From the NCBI RefSeq assembly GCF_003031405.1, contig NZ_CP020469.1, forward strand, positions 4,526,001-4,590,000: DNA of 64,000 nucleotides, given 5' to 3'. The number at the start of each line of letters is the position of its first letter. Position 1 is the stretch's first letter. The position numbers and the translations under genes were made by a program. The notes under the pieces are model-generated. The model did no database searches. It saw nothing but the letters and a program-made list of their open reading frames with translations, and had not been told where the DNA came from. This document shows, one piece after another, positions 46,005 to 55,723 of the stretch. The DNA comes from Halomonas sp. 'Soap Lake #6' (GTDB taxonomy: Bacteria > Pseudomonadota > Gammaproteobacteria > Pseudomonadales > Halomonadaceae).

Positions 46005-46874
46005 ATGTTGGACTACCGGCTACTGGAGGCGCTTAGTGCGGTTATTGAAACGGGTGGGTTCGAAAAAGCTGCGCAGAAACTTCACCTTACCCAATCAGCT
46101 GTAAGTCAGCGTATTCGCCAGTTGGAACATCGCTTGGGACAGCCAGTGGTACTACGTCGCTCGCCTCCTGTGGCCACAGCATTAGGGCGTCGCCTGAATA
46201 ACCACTTACAGCAGGTCAAGCAGTTGGAGCTGGGTCTGTTAGATGAAGAGCAGGGCGAGCCGATCAAGATACGTTTGACCGTCAATGCAGACTCAATGGC
46301 AACATGGTTGCCACAAGCAATCGCAGCTTGCCCGCTAAGTGCCCAGATGGACTTTGACTTAGTGGTTGAGGACCAAGAGGTAGGGCTTGACCGGATGCGC
46401 AATGGAGAGGTGATGGCGTGTATATGTGCCGAAGCCCAGCCGGTCAACGGGGGCGCTGTAAGTTCACTAGGCGTCTTACGTTACCGCGCCTTGGCGAGCC
46501 CAGCGTTTGTTGAACGCTATCGCACACAGTCTGAACCTAAGCGGTTGGTTGACGCCCCCTGTTTGATTTTTAACCGAGATGACCGCCTACAGCACCAGTT
46601 TCTTGAGGCATTGGGGCTCCCTCCGCCTGTTCGTCAACATCGTGTCCCATCCTCTGAAGGCTTTGTTGAAATGGCGCTACACGGCATGGGATACGGTATG
46701 TTGCCAGAGCTGCAGGTGGCCGATTATCTCGCAAGTGGTCAATTGGTTGATGTAGGGCCAGTATTTATATTGGATGTACCCTTATATTGGCACTTCTGGC
46801 AGACGGAAAGTGCGCCGCTGACAGCATTGCGGCGCACAGTGTTGGATCACGCGAGCCGATTATTGCAGGGCTAG
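46005..46874 (+). CDS. argP: LysR-type regulator ArgP (IciA)
   Basis: A 289-residue LysR protein with MLDYRLLEALSAVIETGGFEKAAQKLHLTQSAVSQRIRQLE, matching the ArgP/LysG group (IciA in E. coli). ArgP activates the lysine/arginine exporter argO divergently, and that is the arrangement here. The four 16-bp repeats upstream end in its ribosome binding region. It is convergent with recN. Confidence 0.92.
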   Translation: MLDYRLLEALSAVIETGGFEKAAQKLHLTQSAVSQRIRQLEHRLGQPVVLRRSPPVATALGRRLNNHLQQVKQLELGLLDEEQGEPIKIRLTVNADSMATWLPQAIAACPLSAQMDFDLVVEDQEVGLDRMRNGEVMACICAEAQPVNGGAVSSLGVLRYRALASPAFVERYRTQSEPKRLVDAPCLIFNRDDRLQHQFLEALGLPPPVRQHRVPSSEGFVEMALHGMGYGMLPELQVADYLASGQLVDVGPVFILDVPLYWHFWQTESAPLTALRRTVLDHASRLLQG

Positions 46875-46897
46875 TTATGGTCCAGTGCTGTATTGAT

Positions 46898-48571
46898 TCA
46901 GTGCGGTGGGCGCTGACTGGCGTGAAGCATTTCACGGGCGTGGGCGAGAGTCTGGTCAGAAAGTGTGACGCCGCCAAGCATGCGTGCCAGCTCACTAATT
47001 CGTCCGCGCTCGTCTAGCAGTGCCATATGAGTCAGAGTGGTATCTCGCTTGGCGCGTTTTTCAATATGCAGGTGCTGATGCGCTTGAGCGGCGACTTGAG
47101 GGAGGTGGGTGACGGTCATCACTTGGCCATTTTCTCCCAGTTTACGCAGCAGTTGGCCGACGATTTCAGCCGTGGCGCCGGAAATTCCCACGTCTACTTC
47201 ATCAAATACCAAGCTGGGGATGGTTGAGTGGGCAGCTGCCACCACTTGAATGGCGAGGCTAATACGCGAAAGCTCGCCGCCAGAAGCTACCTTGGTTAGT
47301 GGCCTTGCAGGCTGGCCAGGGTTGGCGCTAATCAGAAACTGCACATGATCCAGGCCTTCCGGGGTGGGCGTTTCACGCGGCGTAACGGCGACCTCAAAGC
47401 GGGCCTTGCCCATGGCCAGGAAAGCCAACTGCTGTTGAACTTCTTTGCCTAAGCGGGCTGCGGCTTTTTGTCGCGCCTCGCTGAGCTTCTTGGCCTCACT
47501 GCGGTAACGCTCGCGACACTCCGCCACTTTATTGCTAAGCGCTTCCAGGTCATCATCGCTGGCCTCTAGTTGGGCAACTTCCAGGCTAAGCTGAGCATGT
47601 AGCGCACAAATTTCTTCTGGAGCAACGTGATGCTTACGAGCTATGCGGTGCACATCGCTCATGCGCTCTTCCACCCAGGCTAAGCGCTCTGGGTCTAACT
47701 CGGTAGTGCTGGCCAGGCGGTTAAGCTCGCTAGAGGCTTCCTCTACTTGAATGCGGGCATCGCTCAGCATGGCTAGGGTGTTGGCTAGCGTGCCTTTGTC
47801 ACTGCCAGGTAAAGCGCTTAGGTGGGCGTAAGCTTGATTCAGTAGAGAAAGCGCACCACCTTCATCGCTAGCGCAGCAGTCGGCGGCGAATTGGGTTTCC
47901 CGCAGGGTTTCTTCTGCGTGGGCTAGGGTGTGTTGCTCCTCTTCCAGGGTTTTAAGCTCGCCTTCTGCCAAGCCCAGTTGGTCGAGCTCTTCCACTTGGT
48001 AGCGCAGTAGCTGGCGCTTGGCTTCCACCTCGCTGCCCTCTTCGCTGAGCTTTTTCAACTGTCGCCGGGCGTTGCGCCATTCGCGAAATACTTCCGCGAG
48101 CTGCTGGCTGCTTTCACGTAGCCCCGCGTAGTCGTTTAGTAGCGCAAGGTGGGTCTCTTCGCGCATTAACGCCTGGTGGGCGTGCTGGCCATGGATCTGG
48201 ATCAGTTGCTCGCCGAGAGATTTAAGGTCGGCGATGGTGGCTGGGTGACCGTTGATCCATGCTTTAGAGCGGCCGCTAGCGGTGACTACTCGACGCAGTA
48301 AGCACTCTTCTATGGGGAGCTCTCGGGCGGCTAGCCACTCGATGGCTGCAGGCAGGTGCTGTATATCAAACCGGGCGGAAAGGTCGGTACGTTCGCAGCC
48401 ATGGCGTACGCTGCCTGCATCGGCACGCTCGCCTAAGCAGAGGCCCAGGGCGCCCAGTAAAATCGATTTTCCCGCACCGGTTTCACCGGTAATGGCGGTC
48501 ATGCCGTGGGTTAAATCGAGTTCAAGTCGGTCAACAATAGCGTAGTCCTGGATTGCTAGCTGAGAGAGCAT
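46898..48571 (-). CDS. recN: DNA repair protein RecN
   Basis: A 557-residue SMC-like ATPase. Walker A is ITGETGAGKSILLGALG near the start, the coiled-coil centre (about 160-370) is rich in Glu/Lys, and the C-terminal region carries KVASGGELSRISLAIQ (signature) and LVFDEVDVGISG (Walker B). It acts in recombinational repair of double-strand breaks. An SOS-like box and a strong CAGGAGGCC ribosome binding site precede ATG 48571, consistent with LexA control. Confidence 0.95.
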   Translation of the reverse strand: MLSQLAIQDYAIVDRLELDLTHGMTAITGETGAGKSILLGALGLCLGERADAGSVRHGCERTDLSARFDIQHLPAAIEWLAARELPIEECLLRRVVTASGRSKAWINGHPATIADLKSLGEQLIQIHGQHAHQALMREETHLALLNDYAGLRESSQQLAEVFREWRNARRQLKKLSEEGSEVEAKRQLLRYQVEELDQLGLAEGELKTLEEEQHTLAHAEETLRETQFAADCCASDEGGALSLLNQAYAHLSALPGSDKGTLANTLAMLSDARIQVEEASSELNRLASTTELDPERLAWVEERMSDVHRIARKHHVAPEEICALHAQLSLEVAQLEASDDDLEALSNKVAECRERYRSEAKKLSEARQKAAARLGKEVQQQLAFLAMGKARFEVAVTPRETPTPEGLDHVQFLISANPGQPARPLTKVASGGELSRISLAIQVVAAAHSTIPSLVFDEVDVGISGATAEIVGQLLRKLGENGQVMTVTHLPQVAAQAHQHLHIEKRAKRDTTLTHMALLDERGRISELARMLGGVTLSDQTLAHAREMLHASQRPPH

Positions 48572-48620
48572 GGGGCCTCCTGAGGCGATGCAGCACAGAA
48601 GCTGGATACTTATCCAATGG

Positions 48621-48636
48621 TTGTTGTTTTATACAG
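48621..48636 (-). promoter_or_regulatory. LexA (SOS) box of recN
   Basis: On the minus strand CTGTATAAAACAACAA is a near-consensus SOS box (CTGT-N8-ACAG with one mismatch), 50 bases before the recN start. Confidence 0.7.
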
Positions 48637-48663
48637 TAGTCGATAACTCACTTCAATGCCCCT

Positions 48664-48691
48664 CTTGAGATGGCTTTTATGGCCCCCATAT
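48664..48691 (+). promoter_or_regulatory. Sigma-32 heat-shock promoter of grpE
   Basis: CTTGAGA (48664-48670), a 13-base spacer and CCCCATAT (48684-48691) match the RpoH consensus, about 80 bases before grpE. Confidence 0.8.
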
Positions 48692-48770
48692 AGCCAGCAT
48701 GTGTAATTCACACCCTCTTTGGAATCTAGGTGGCCGATTGCGGCACCTTTGCATATTTTAGGAGCTGAAC

Positions 48771-49415
48771 ATGGCAAAAGAACCGCAAACCCCGTTGGAT
48801 GATGAGCTGGCTCGCCGTGAACAAGAAGCCGAAGTCACTGAACAGACTGTCGAAGAGCGCCTGTTGGAAGGTGAGCTGGAAGACTTGATTAGTGACGAAG
48901 AAATTAGCGACGAAGAGCTGCTGGTAGACAGTATTGATAACCCAGAAGCCGACATGCTGGCTGCTCAGGTAGAAGAGCTTGAGCAAAGCCTGGCAGAAGC
49001 CAAAGATCAGGCACTACGAGCTGCCGCTGAAGCCCAAAATGTGCGTCGCCGGGCCGAGCAAGAAGCAGAAAAGGCCCGCAAGTTTGCGCTCGAAAAATTC
49101 GTAAAAGAACTTCTCCCCGTCGTAGATAGCCTCGAAAAAGCGCTAGAGAGCATGCAGGATGGTGCATCGGACGTCCATCGTGAAGGTGTCTCCATGACCT
49201 TGAAGATGCAGCTTGATGTGCTCAATAAATTTGGTGTTGAAAGCGTTGAGCCTCATGGCGAGCCCTTCGATCCACAAGTACATGAAGCGATGGCCATGGT
49301 GCCAAATCCCGAGCTTGAACCGAATACCGTTATGGATGTGATGCAGAAAGGTTATCTACTCAACGGTCGCCTGGTGCGCCCGGCCATGGTGGTGGTCAGC
49401 CAAAAAGCGAAGTAA
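48771..49415 (+). CDS. grpE: Nucleotide exchange factor GrpE
   Basis: A 214-residue co-chaperone. A long acidic N-terminus (residues about 1-75) is followed by the coiled coil and the conserved LKMQLDVLNKFGVE and PFDPQVHEAMAMVP region. GrpE releases ADP from DnaK. The N-terminus is longer and more acidic than in E. coli, as in other halophiles. It heads the grpE-dnaK-dnaJ heat-shock block. Confidence 0.95.
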   Translation: MAKEPQTPLDDELARREQEAEVTEQTVEERLLEGELEDLISDEEISDEELLVDSIDNPEADMLAAQVEELEQSLAEAKDQALRAAAEAQNVRRRAEQEAEKARKFALEKFVKELLPVVDSLEKALESMQDGASDVHREGVSMTLKMQLDVLNKFGVESVEPHGEPFDPQVHEAMAMVPNPELEPNTVMDVMQKGYLLNGRLVRPAMVVVSQKAK

Positions 49416-49445
49416 GAAAAGGTTGGCGCAAAGCAGTAAAAAGCC

Positions 49446-49473
49446 CTTGAAATGCTGCCAGCGGCCCCCAAAT
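49446..49473 (+). promoter_or_regulatory. Second sigma-32 promoter, in front of dnaK
   Basis: CTTGAAA (49446-49452), a 13-base spacer and CCCCAAAT (49466-49473). The spacer equals that of the grpE promoter, so dnaK may also be transcribed independently. Confidence 0.75.
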
Positions 49474-49558
49474 AAAGGTCAACCCCGCGGGTAAGCCCGC
49501 AATATGTTTTGAAAACGAAATTTTTAGTTTTGTAACTACCGAATTCGAGGTTTTTGCT

Positions 49559-51493
49559 ATGGGACGCATTATTGGTATCGACCTGGGCACCACCAACTCT
49601 TGTGTGGCTGTGCTTGATGGTGATAGCGCTAAAGTAATTGAGAATGCCGAAGGTGGCCGCACTACGCCTTCTATCATCGCGTACACCGATGATGGCGAAA
49701 CACTGGTAGGTCAGGCCGCTAAGCGCCAGGCCGTGACCAACCCTGAAAACACGCTTTACGCGATCAAGCGCCTGATTGGCCGTCGCTTCAAAGACGATGT
49801 TGTACAAAAAGACATCAAAATGGTGCCGTACAAAATCGCCGAAGCCGACAACGGTGATGCCTGGGTAGAAGTAAAAGGCAAGAGAATGGCACCGCCGCAA
49901 GTAAGCGCGGAAGTGTTGAAGAAAATGAAGAAAACCGCCGAAGATTACCTCGGTGAACCGGTTACTGAAGCGGTTATCACCGTACCGGCCTACTTCAACG
50001 ACAGCCAGCGTCAGGCTACGAAAGATGCCGGTCGTATTGCTGGTCTTGATGTAAAACGTATCATCAACGAGCCGACTGCTGCCGCATTAGCCTACGGTAT
50101 GGACAAATCCCGCGGCGATAAAACCATCGCGGTATACGACCTGGGTGGTGGTACCTTCGATATCTCTATCATCGAAGTAGCGGACGTTGACGGCGAAACT
50201 CAGTTTGAAGTGTTGGCCACTAACGGCGACACCTTCCTGGGCGGTGAAGATTTTGACCTGGCGCTGATCAACTACTTGGTTGACCAGTTCAAAGCTGATA
50301 GCGGCATTGATTTGTCTGGCGACAACCTTGCTATGCAGCGTCTAAAAGAAGCTGCAGAGAAAGCCAAGATCGAGCTTTCCAGTGCCCAGCAAACCGACGT
50401 TAACCTGCCGTACATCACGGCCGACAACACTGGTCCGAAACACCTTAACGTTAAGGTGACACGCGCCAAGCTGGAGTCTCTGGTTGAGGAGTTGGTACAG
50501 CGCTCCCTTGAGCCTTGCAAAATGGCGCTCAAAGATGCTGGCCTGTCTGCTTCTGAAATCGATGAAGTGATTCTGGTCGGTGGTCAGACCCGCATGCCGA
50601 TGGTGCAGAAGAAAGCTGCTGACTTCTTCGGTAAAGAAGCGCGCAAAGATGTCAACGCTGATGAAGCGGTTGCTGTCGGTGCTGCGATTCAGGGTGGTGT
50701 ATTGGGCGGCGACGTTAAAGACGTGCTGTTGCTCGACGTAACTCCGCTAACCCTGGGTATCGAAACCATGGGCGGCGTGATGACCGCACTGATCGACAAG
50801 AACACCACGATCCCGACCAAGAAGACACAAACCTTCTCAACGGCGGATGACAACCAAACGGCGGTGACCATTCACGTTGTTCAGGGTGAGCGTAAGCAAG
50901 TGTCGCAGAACAAGTCGCTTGGCCGTTTCGACCTTGCTGAGATTCCGCCGGCACCGCGCGGTGTACCGCAAATTGAAGTCGCCTTTGACCTGGATGCCAA
51001 CGGTATCCTGAATGTGTCGGCCAAAGACAAAGCGACTAACAAAGTGCAGTCCATCGTCATCAAAGCGTCTAGCGGTCTTACCGATGAAGAGATCGAGCAG
51101 ATGGTGCGCGATGCAGAAGCCCACGCTGACGAAGATAAGAAATTCGAAGCGTTGGTACAGTTGCGCAACCAAGCTGACGGCATGATTCACGCTACGCGTA
51201 AAACCGTTCAGGAAGCGGGTGATAAAGCGACCGATGACGAAAAACAGGCCATCGAAACCGCTATCACTGAGCTGGAAGAAGCGATCAAAACCGACGATCA
51301 GGACAACATCCAGAAGAAACTGGATGCTTTGACCGAAGCTTCTGGCCAGTTGGCGCAGAAAATGTACGCTGAGCAGGCGGAAGCAGCCCAGCAAGCCGAG
51401 GGTGATGGTGCAGAGAGTGCCAACGCCAAGCAGGATGATGACGTGGTTGACGCCGAGTACGAAGAAGTCAACGACGACAAGAAACAGCAGTAA
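49559..51493 (+). CDS. dnaK: Chaperone protein DnaK (Hsp70)
   Basis: A 644-residue Hsp70. The actin-like ATPase domain begins [14 protein letters not shown] and contains [14 protein letters not shown]; the substrate-binding domain has [18 protein letters not shown]. The C-terminal lid ends in the conserved acidic tail that finishes [14 protein letters not shown]. It refolds proteins with DnaJ and GrpE. The gene is preceded by its own sigma-32 promoter and followed by a 9-bp GCAA-loop hairpin. Confidence 0.98.
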   Translation: MGRIIGIDLGTTNSCVAVLDGDSAKVIENAEGGRTTPSIIAYTDDGETLVGQAAKRQAVTNPENTLYAIKRLIGRRFKDDVVQKDIKMVPYKIAEADNGDAWVEVKGKRMAPPQVSAEVLKKMKKTAEDYLGEPVTEAVITVPAYFNDSQRQATKDAGRIAGLDVKRIINEPTAAALAYGMDKSRGDKTIAVYDLGGGTFDISIIEVADVDGETQFEVLATNGDTFLGGEDFDLALINYLVDQFKADSGIDLSGDNLAMQRLKEAAEKAKIELSSAQQTDVNLPYITADNTGPKHLNVKVTRAKLESLVEELVQRSLEPCKMALKDAGLSASEIDEVILVGGQTRMPMVQKKAADFFGKEARKDVNADEAVAVGAAIQGGVLGGDVKDVLLLDVTPLTLGIETMGGVMTALIDKNTTIPTKKTQTFSTADDNQTAVTIHVVQGERKQVSQNKSLGRFDLAEIPPAPRGVPQIEVAFDLDANGILNVSAKDKATNKVQSIVIKASSGLTDEEIEQMVRDAEAHADEDKKFEALVQLRNQADGMIHATRKTVQEAGDKATDDEKQAIETAITELEEAIKTDDQDNIQKKLDALTEASGQLAQKMYAEQAEAAQQAEGDGAESANAKQDDDVVDAEYEEVNDDKKQQ

Positions 51494-51522
51494 CCAACCT
51501 CTTTCTGCCAAGGAAAGCGGTG

Positions 51523-51544
51523 ACGCGGGAGGCAACTCCCGCGT
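51523..51544 (+). other. Hairpin between dnaK and dnaJ
   Basis: ACGCGGGAG and CTCCCGCGT form a perfect stem with a GCAA tetraloop, without a T run. It may stabilise the dnaK end of the transcript or slow read-through into dnaJ. Confidence 0.55.
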
Positions 51545-51605
51545 TGCTGTTTCCGCGGTCGAGACGCCTAATTAAGTGCGTAGCTAACCAGGAGGCGTAG
51601 GACCC

Positions 51606-52757
51606 ATGTCCAAACGCGATTATTACGAAGTCCTGGGTGTCGAAAAAGGGGCCGATCAGAAAGAGATCAAAAAGGCCTATCGCCGTCTGGCGCAAAAATT
51701 CCACCCTGATCGAAACCCGGACGATAACAGCGCAGCGGAAAAATTCCGTGAAGTGTCTGAAGCGTACGAAATCTTAAGCGATGGCGAAAAGCGCGCGGCG
51801 TACGACCAGTTTGGTCATGCCGGTGTGGATGGCCAGGGCGGAGGCTTCGGTGGCGGCGGTTTTGGCGGCGGCTCTGGCGACTTTGGAGATATCTTCGGCG
51901 ATGTGTTTGGCGATATCTTTGGCGGCGGCGGTGGCCGACGCCGTGGTCCCAACGCGCCTGCCCGTGGCTCAGACCTGCGCTATAACCTAGAGCTGGACCT
52001 AGAGAGCGCTGTGGCTGGTACGACGGTAGATATTCGCGTACCACGCCATATTGAGTGTGACCGCTGCGATGGTGAGGGTGCGGAGCCAGGCACTAGTAAA
52101 GTGACTTGCCCGACGTGTAATGGTCACGGCCAGGTGCGTATGCAGCAGGGCTTCTTTGCCGTGCAACAAACCTGCCCGACCTGCCATGGCAGTGGGGTGC
52201 AGATTAAGGTGCCATGCCATAAGTGTAATGGTGAAGGACGCGTGCGTGAAACCCGCACTCTGTCGGTGAAAATTCCGCCGGGTGTCGATACCGGTGATCG
52301 TATTCGCCTAAACGCTGAAGGTGAAAGCGGCGTTAACGGTGGACCACCGGGTGATCTATACGTACAGGTTTCCATCAAACCGCATCACATCTTCAGACGC
52401 GACGGCAAGCACCTACAGTGTGACGTGCCGATTAACTTTGTAGATGCAGCCCTTGGTGGCGAGCTTGAAGTGCCCACGCTAGATGGCCGTGTGAAGCTGA
52501 AAATCCCGCCGGAAACACAAACAGGCAAGCTGTTCCGCCTGCGTGGCAAAGGTGTGAAGCCAGTGCGTGGTGGTGCCCCGGGTGACCTGCTGTGCAAAGT
52601 AGTGTTGGAGACGCCCGTCAATCTTAACGACGAGCAAAAAGACCTGCTTCGCCAATTGCAAAAGAGCTTTGACGGCAGTAACAGTCACAGCCACTCACCG
52701 AAGAAGACCGGCTTTTTTGACAGTGTGAAGAAGTTTTTTGAAGAGATGAAGCCGTAA
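51606..52757 (+). CDS. dnaJ: Chaperone protein DnaJ
   Basis: A 383-residue DnaJ. The J domain has the HPD motif in KFHPDRNP, a glycine/phenylalanine-rich linker ([15 protein letters not shown]) follows, and the zinc domain carries four CxxCxGxG repeats ([32 protein letters not shown]). The C-terminal peptide-binding domain is complete. It activates the DnaK ATPase. The A of the TAA stop is also the first base of a 19-bp tandem repeat. Confidence 0.98.
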   Translation: MSKRDYYEVLGVEKGADQKEIKKAYRRLAQKFHPDRNPDDNSAAEKFREVSEAYEILSDGEKRAAYDQFGHAGVDGQGGGFGGGGFGGGSGDFGDIFGDVFGDIFGGGGGRRRGPNAPARGSDLRYNLELDLESAVAGTTVDIRVPRHIECDRCDGEGAEPGTSKVTCPTCNGHGQVRMQQGFFAVQQTCPTCHGSGVQIKVPCHKCNGEGRVRETRTLSVKIPPGVDTGDRIRLNAEGESGVNGGPPGDLYVQVSIKPHHIFRRDGKHLQCDVPINFVDAALGGELEVPTLDGRVKLKIPPETQTGKLFRLRGKGVKPVRGGAPGDLLCKVVLETPVNLNDEQKDLLRQLQKSFDGSNSHSHSPKKTGFFDSVKKFFEEMKP

Positions 52758-52832
52758 TTCCGAGATAGTGCTGTGATTCTGAGATAGTGCTGTGATTCTG
52801 AGATAGTGTTGCAATTCTGAGATAGTGTTAAG
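52757..52832. repeat. Four 19-bp tandem repeats directly after dnaJ
   Basis: Units of ATTCTGAGATAGTGCTGTG start at 52757, 52776, 52795 and 52814, with the first base inside the dnaJ stop codon. A terminator follows at 52851. Confidence 0.9.
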
Positions 52833-52850
52833 ACACTAGATGTATGGTTC

Positions 52851-52878
52851 AAAAACCCCCGGCTTCCCGGGGGTTTTT
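52851..52878 (+). terminator. Rho-independent terminator after dnaJ
   Basis: AAAAACCCCCGG pairs with CCGGGGGTTTTT around a short loop with a T run, 93 bases after dnaJ and just before the EamA gene. Confidence 0.9.
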
Positions 52879-52902
52879 GCTATTCAAGGAACGTTAAACC
52901 CA

Positions 52903-53814
52903 ATGGAAAACCTTGAAGAAAGGCCCTCAATGGGTATTCTGCTACGGATTCTGTCAGGCCTGCTATTCACAGGAATGCTGGTGTGTATTAAAGCAGTGAG
53001 TGACACCGTGCCAGTGGGGCAGTCGGTGTTTTTCCGCTCGCTGTTTGCGCTACTGCCGATTGTTGTTTTTCTTATGCTACGGCGGGAGTTTCCCCAAGGG
53101 TTGGCTACGCGCCGCCCAATGGGGCATGCGCTGCGTTCGGGGTTAGGGGCGGCGGCGATGTTTGCCTCTTTTGCGGCGGTGGCGCTACTGCCGGTAGCAG
53201 AGGCAACGCTGCTCGCCCAGCTAACGCCTGTCTTTATGGCGGTGGGCGGTGTACTGCTGCTGGGAGAGCGGTTCTCGCTTTATCGTGCGGGCGGTGTTGT
53301 GTTAGCGCTTGCCGGGGTGGCTGTACTGATCTTTCCTGGGCTTGATGCTAGTGCCTGTAATGGGCAACTGACTGGGTACGTGCTGGGGGCGCTCAGTGCG
53401 TTGTTAACCGCAGGAGCATTACTGACGGTTAGGCGAATTTCGCGAACTGAAACGGCGGCTTCCATCGCCTTCTACTTTATTGTGGTTGCAGCGCTGGCAG
53501 GGCTGGCAACACTTCCATTGGGCTGGGCATCACTTACCCGAGTAGAGTTTGCGCTTTTGGTGTTGTCGGGTCTGTTTGGTGGTGCTGCCCATATCGCGAT
53601 GACCTTAGCCCTGCGTTACGCTGAGGCATCGCGTTTGGCACCCTTTGAATATATTGCCTTGGTGTGGCCTGTGATGGCCGACTGGGTGCTATTTGGGTCG
53701 CCGGTATCCAGTGGCTTTCTGCTAGCGCTACCGCTGATGTTGAGCGGAGTAGCGCTAGCAGCGATGGAAGGGCGGCGACTGAGGTTAAGGGTTAAATGGC
53801 TGCTTCGACGATGA
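52903..53814 (+). CDS. EamA/DMT family transporter
   Basis: A 303-residue drug/metabolite transporter with ten predicted helices in two repeats. Typical segments are RILSGLLFTGMLVCIKAVSD, LPVAEATLLAQLTPVFMAVGG and the second-repeat YAEASRLAPFEYIALVWPVM. The ATG at 52903 was chosen because the frame opening at 52840 includes the upstream terminator hairpin. The substrate is unknown. Its 3' end overlaps, on the opposite strand, the remnant of an ABC ATPase gene. Confidence 0.85.
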   Translation: MENLEERPSMGILLRILSGLLFTGMLVCIKAVSDTVPVGQSVFFRSLFALLPIVVFLMLRREFPQGLATRRPMGHALRSGLGAAAMFASFAAVALLPVAEATLLAQLTPVFMAVGGVLLLGERFSLYRAGGVVLALAGVAVLIFPGLDASACNGQLTGYVLGALSALLTAGALLTVRRISRTETAASIAFYFIVVAALAGLATLPLGWASLTRVEFALLVLSGLFGGAAHIAMTLALRYAEASRLAPFEYIALVWPVMADWVLFGSPVSSGFLLALPLMLSGVALAAMEGRRLRLRVKWLLRR

Positions 53815-54131
53815 GCTGAGGCTGGCCCTTTGAACAAGGCTCGATACGTGCTGCTACGTGGTAGACCTTGCGTAGCAGGGCGGGAGTAATCACCTCGGCG
53901 GTGGGGCCGCAGGCAATCAATCGCCCGTTTTCCAACAGTATGGCGGCGTCAGTGAAGCGCAGCGCATGCCCAGGTCGTGGAGCGCCACCAATATCAACAT
54001 CTGACGTTCGTCGGCCAGTCTGCGCAGCACCGTCAAAAGAATAATTTGGCGGTTAAGGTTGAGTGCGGAGGTGGGTTCATCAAGCATCAGGATCTCGGGT
54101 TCCTGGACCATAGCTTGGGCGGCACTGACTG
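53792..54131 (-). pseudogene. Truncated, frameshifted ABC-ATPase remnant (iron/siderophore type)
   Basis: The minus strand encodes the end of an iron-type ABC ATPase but lacks Walker A and the signature. It begins AAQAMVQEPEILMLDEPTSAL (Walker B and D-loop). After ALHDLG near 53970 a missing base shifts the frame; continuing in the other frame gives RFTDAAILLENGRLIACG, then TPALLRKVYHVAARIE, and stops at 53792. These are the usual C-terminal segments of FecE/HmuV-type proteins. Nothing remains of a start or upstream cassette, and the fragment overlaps the EamA gene's end. A sequencing error could explain the frameshift but not the missing N-terminal half. Confidence 0.8.
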
Positions 54132-54287
54132 ATTTGGTTAATGGTAGGTTGGCATTGCTGGTGCGTTGTGGCTTTTAATAGTATTGAGACGCAATTAGTA
54201 TTGTAGCTTATTAGCGTTTTGGTGCTATGTATGTGTGCCGATTTTAGCGCCACTTTTGCGGCTGCCTCTTGCGTGTTAGTGAGGCAT

Positions 54288-54451
54288 GGCTCGTAAGACA
54301 TAGCCCGTGAAACATGGCCCGTGAGACATGGCCCGTGAGACATGGCCCGTGAGACATGGCCCGTGAGACATGGCCCGTGAGACATGGCCCGTAAGACATA
54401 GCCCGTAAGACATAGCCCGTAAGACATGGACCGTAAGAAACAGCCCGTCAG
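54288..54451. repeat. Nearly twelve 14-bp tandem repeats upstream of the DUF2218 gene
   Basis: The unit GGCCCGTGAGACAT recurs from 54288 to about 54451; units 3-7 are identical and outer units carry one to three changes (GTAAGACAT, GTGAAACAT). No spacer exists between units, so this is not a CRISPR. It ends 23 bases before the next start codon. Confidence 0.93.
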
Positions 54452-54474
54452 TATTTATATCTTGGAGTCGACCT

Positions 54475-54756
54475 ATGCCCTTATCCCGTGCCGAAATTGC
54501 CACGCCTTCTGCTGAGCGTCTGATAAATCGCCTTTGCAAGCATTGGGCGCATAAGCTGGAGGTAGAACAGAGCGATCAGCAAGCCACCATCACGTTTGAG
54601 ACCGGCGCCTGCCTAATGCACGCTGAGCCTGAGCGGCTGCTGGTGTCTATCGAAACGCTGGAAGAGGAGCATCTGGACCAGTTGGAGGGTGTGGTGGAGA
54701 GCCACCTAGTGCGTATGGCAAAAGACGAACCGCTGGAAATCGTCTGGGAAAACTAA
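54475..54756 (+). CDS. DUF2218 family protein
   Basis: A 93-residue protein with the DUF2218 pattern: RLINRLCKHWAHKLEVE and LDQLEGVVESHLVRMAKDEPLEIVW. Members are commonly found beside siderophore and iron-ABC genes, which matches the decayed ABC ATPase immediately to the left. The role is unknown. The gene follows a long 14-bp repeat array and probably has its promoter in or after it; CTTGGAG lies before the start. Confidence 0.8.
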   Translation: MPLSRAEIATPSAERLINRLCKHWAHKLEVEQSDQQATITFETGACLMHAEPERLLVSIETLEEEHLDQLEGVVESHLVRMAKDEPLEIVWEN

Positions 54757-54806
54757 TTGGGATGATATATAGGACTGCCTTTAGCGCCGCATCGCTAAGG
54801 GTGGTC

Positions 54807-54815
54807 TGTTATAAT
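54807..54815 (+). promoter_or_regulatory. Extended -10 promoter of dapB
   Basis: TGTTATAAT (a TG-N-TATAAT extended -10) lies 72 bases before the dapB start; no good -35 hexamer is present at 17 bases. Confidence 0.6.
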
Positions 54816-54838
54816 CGCAGTCACTTTTCTATCCCTGA

Positions 54839-55693
<855 letters not shown>

Positions 55694-55723
55694 TGTGTAT
55701 GGCTCCATGCGTTGAGCCTTACT

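Noticed and set aside
54288..54451. 14-bp array considered as a CRISPR
   Set aside because: Units are adjacent with no unique spacers, and no cas gene is present.
54276..54539. Minus-strand frames made of short repeated peptides near DUF2218
   Set aside because: They are translations of the 14-bp array.
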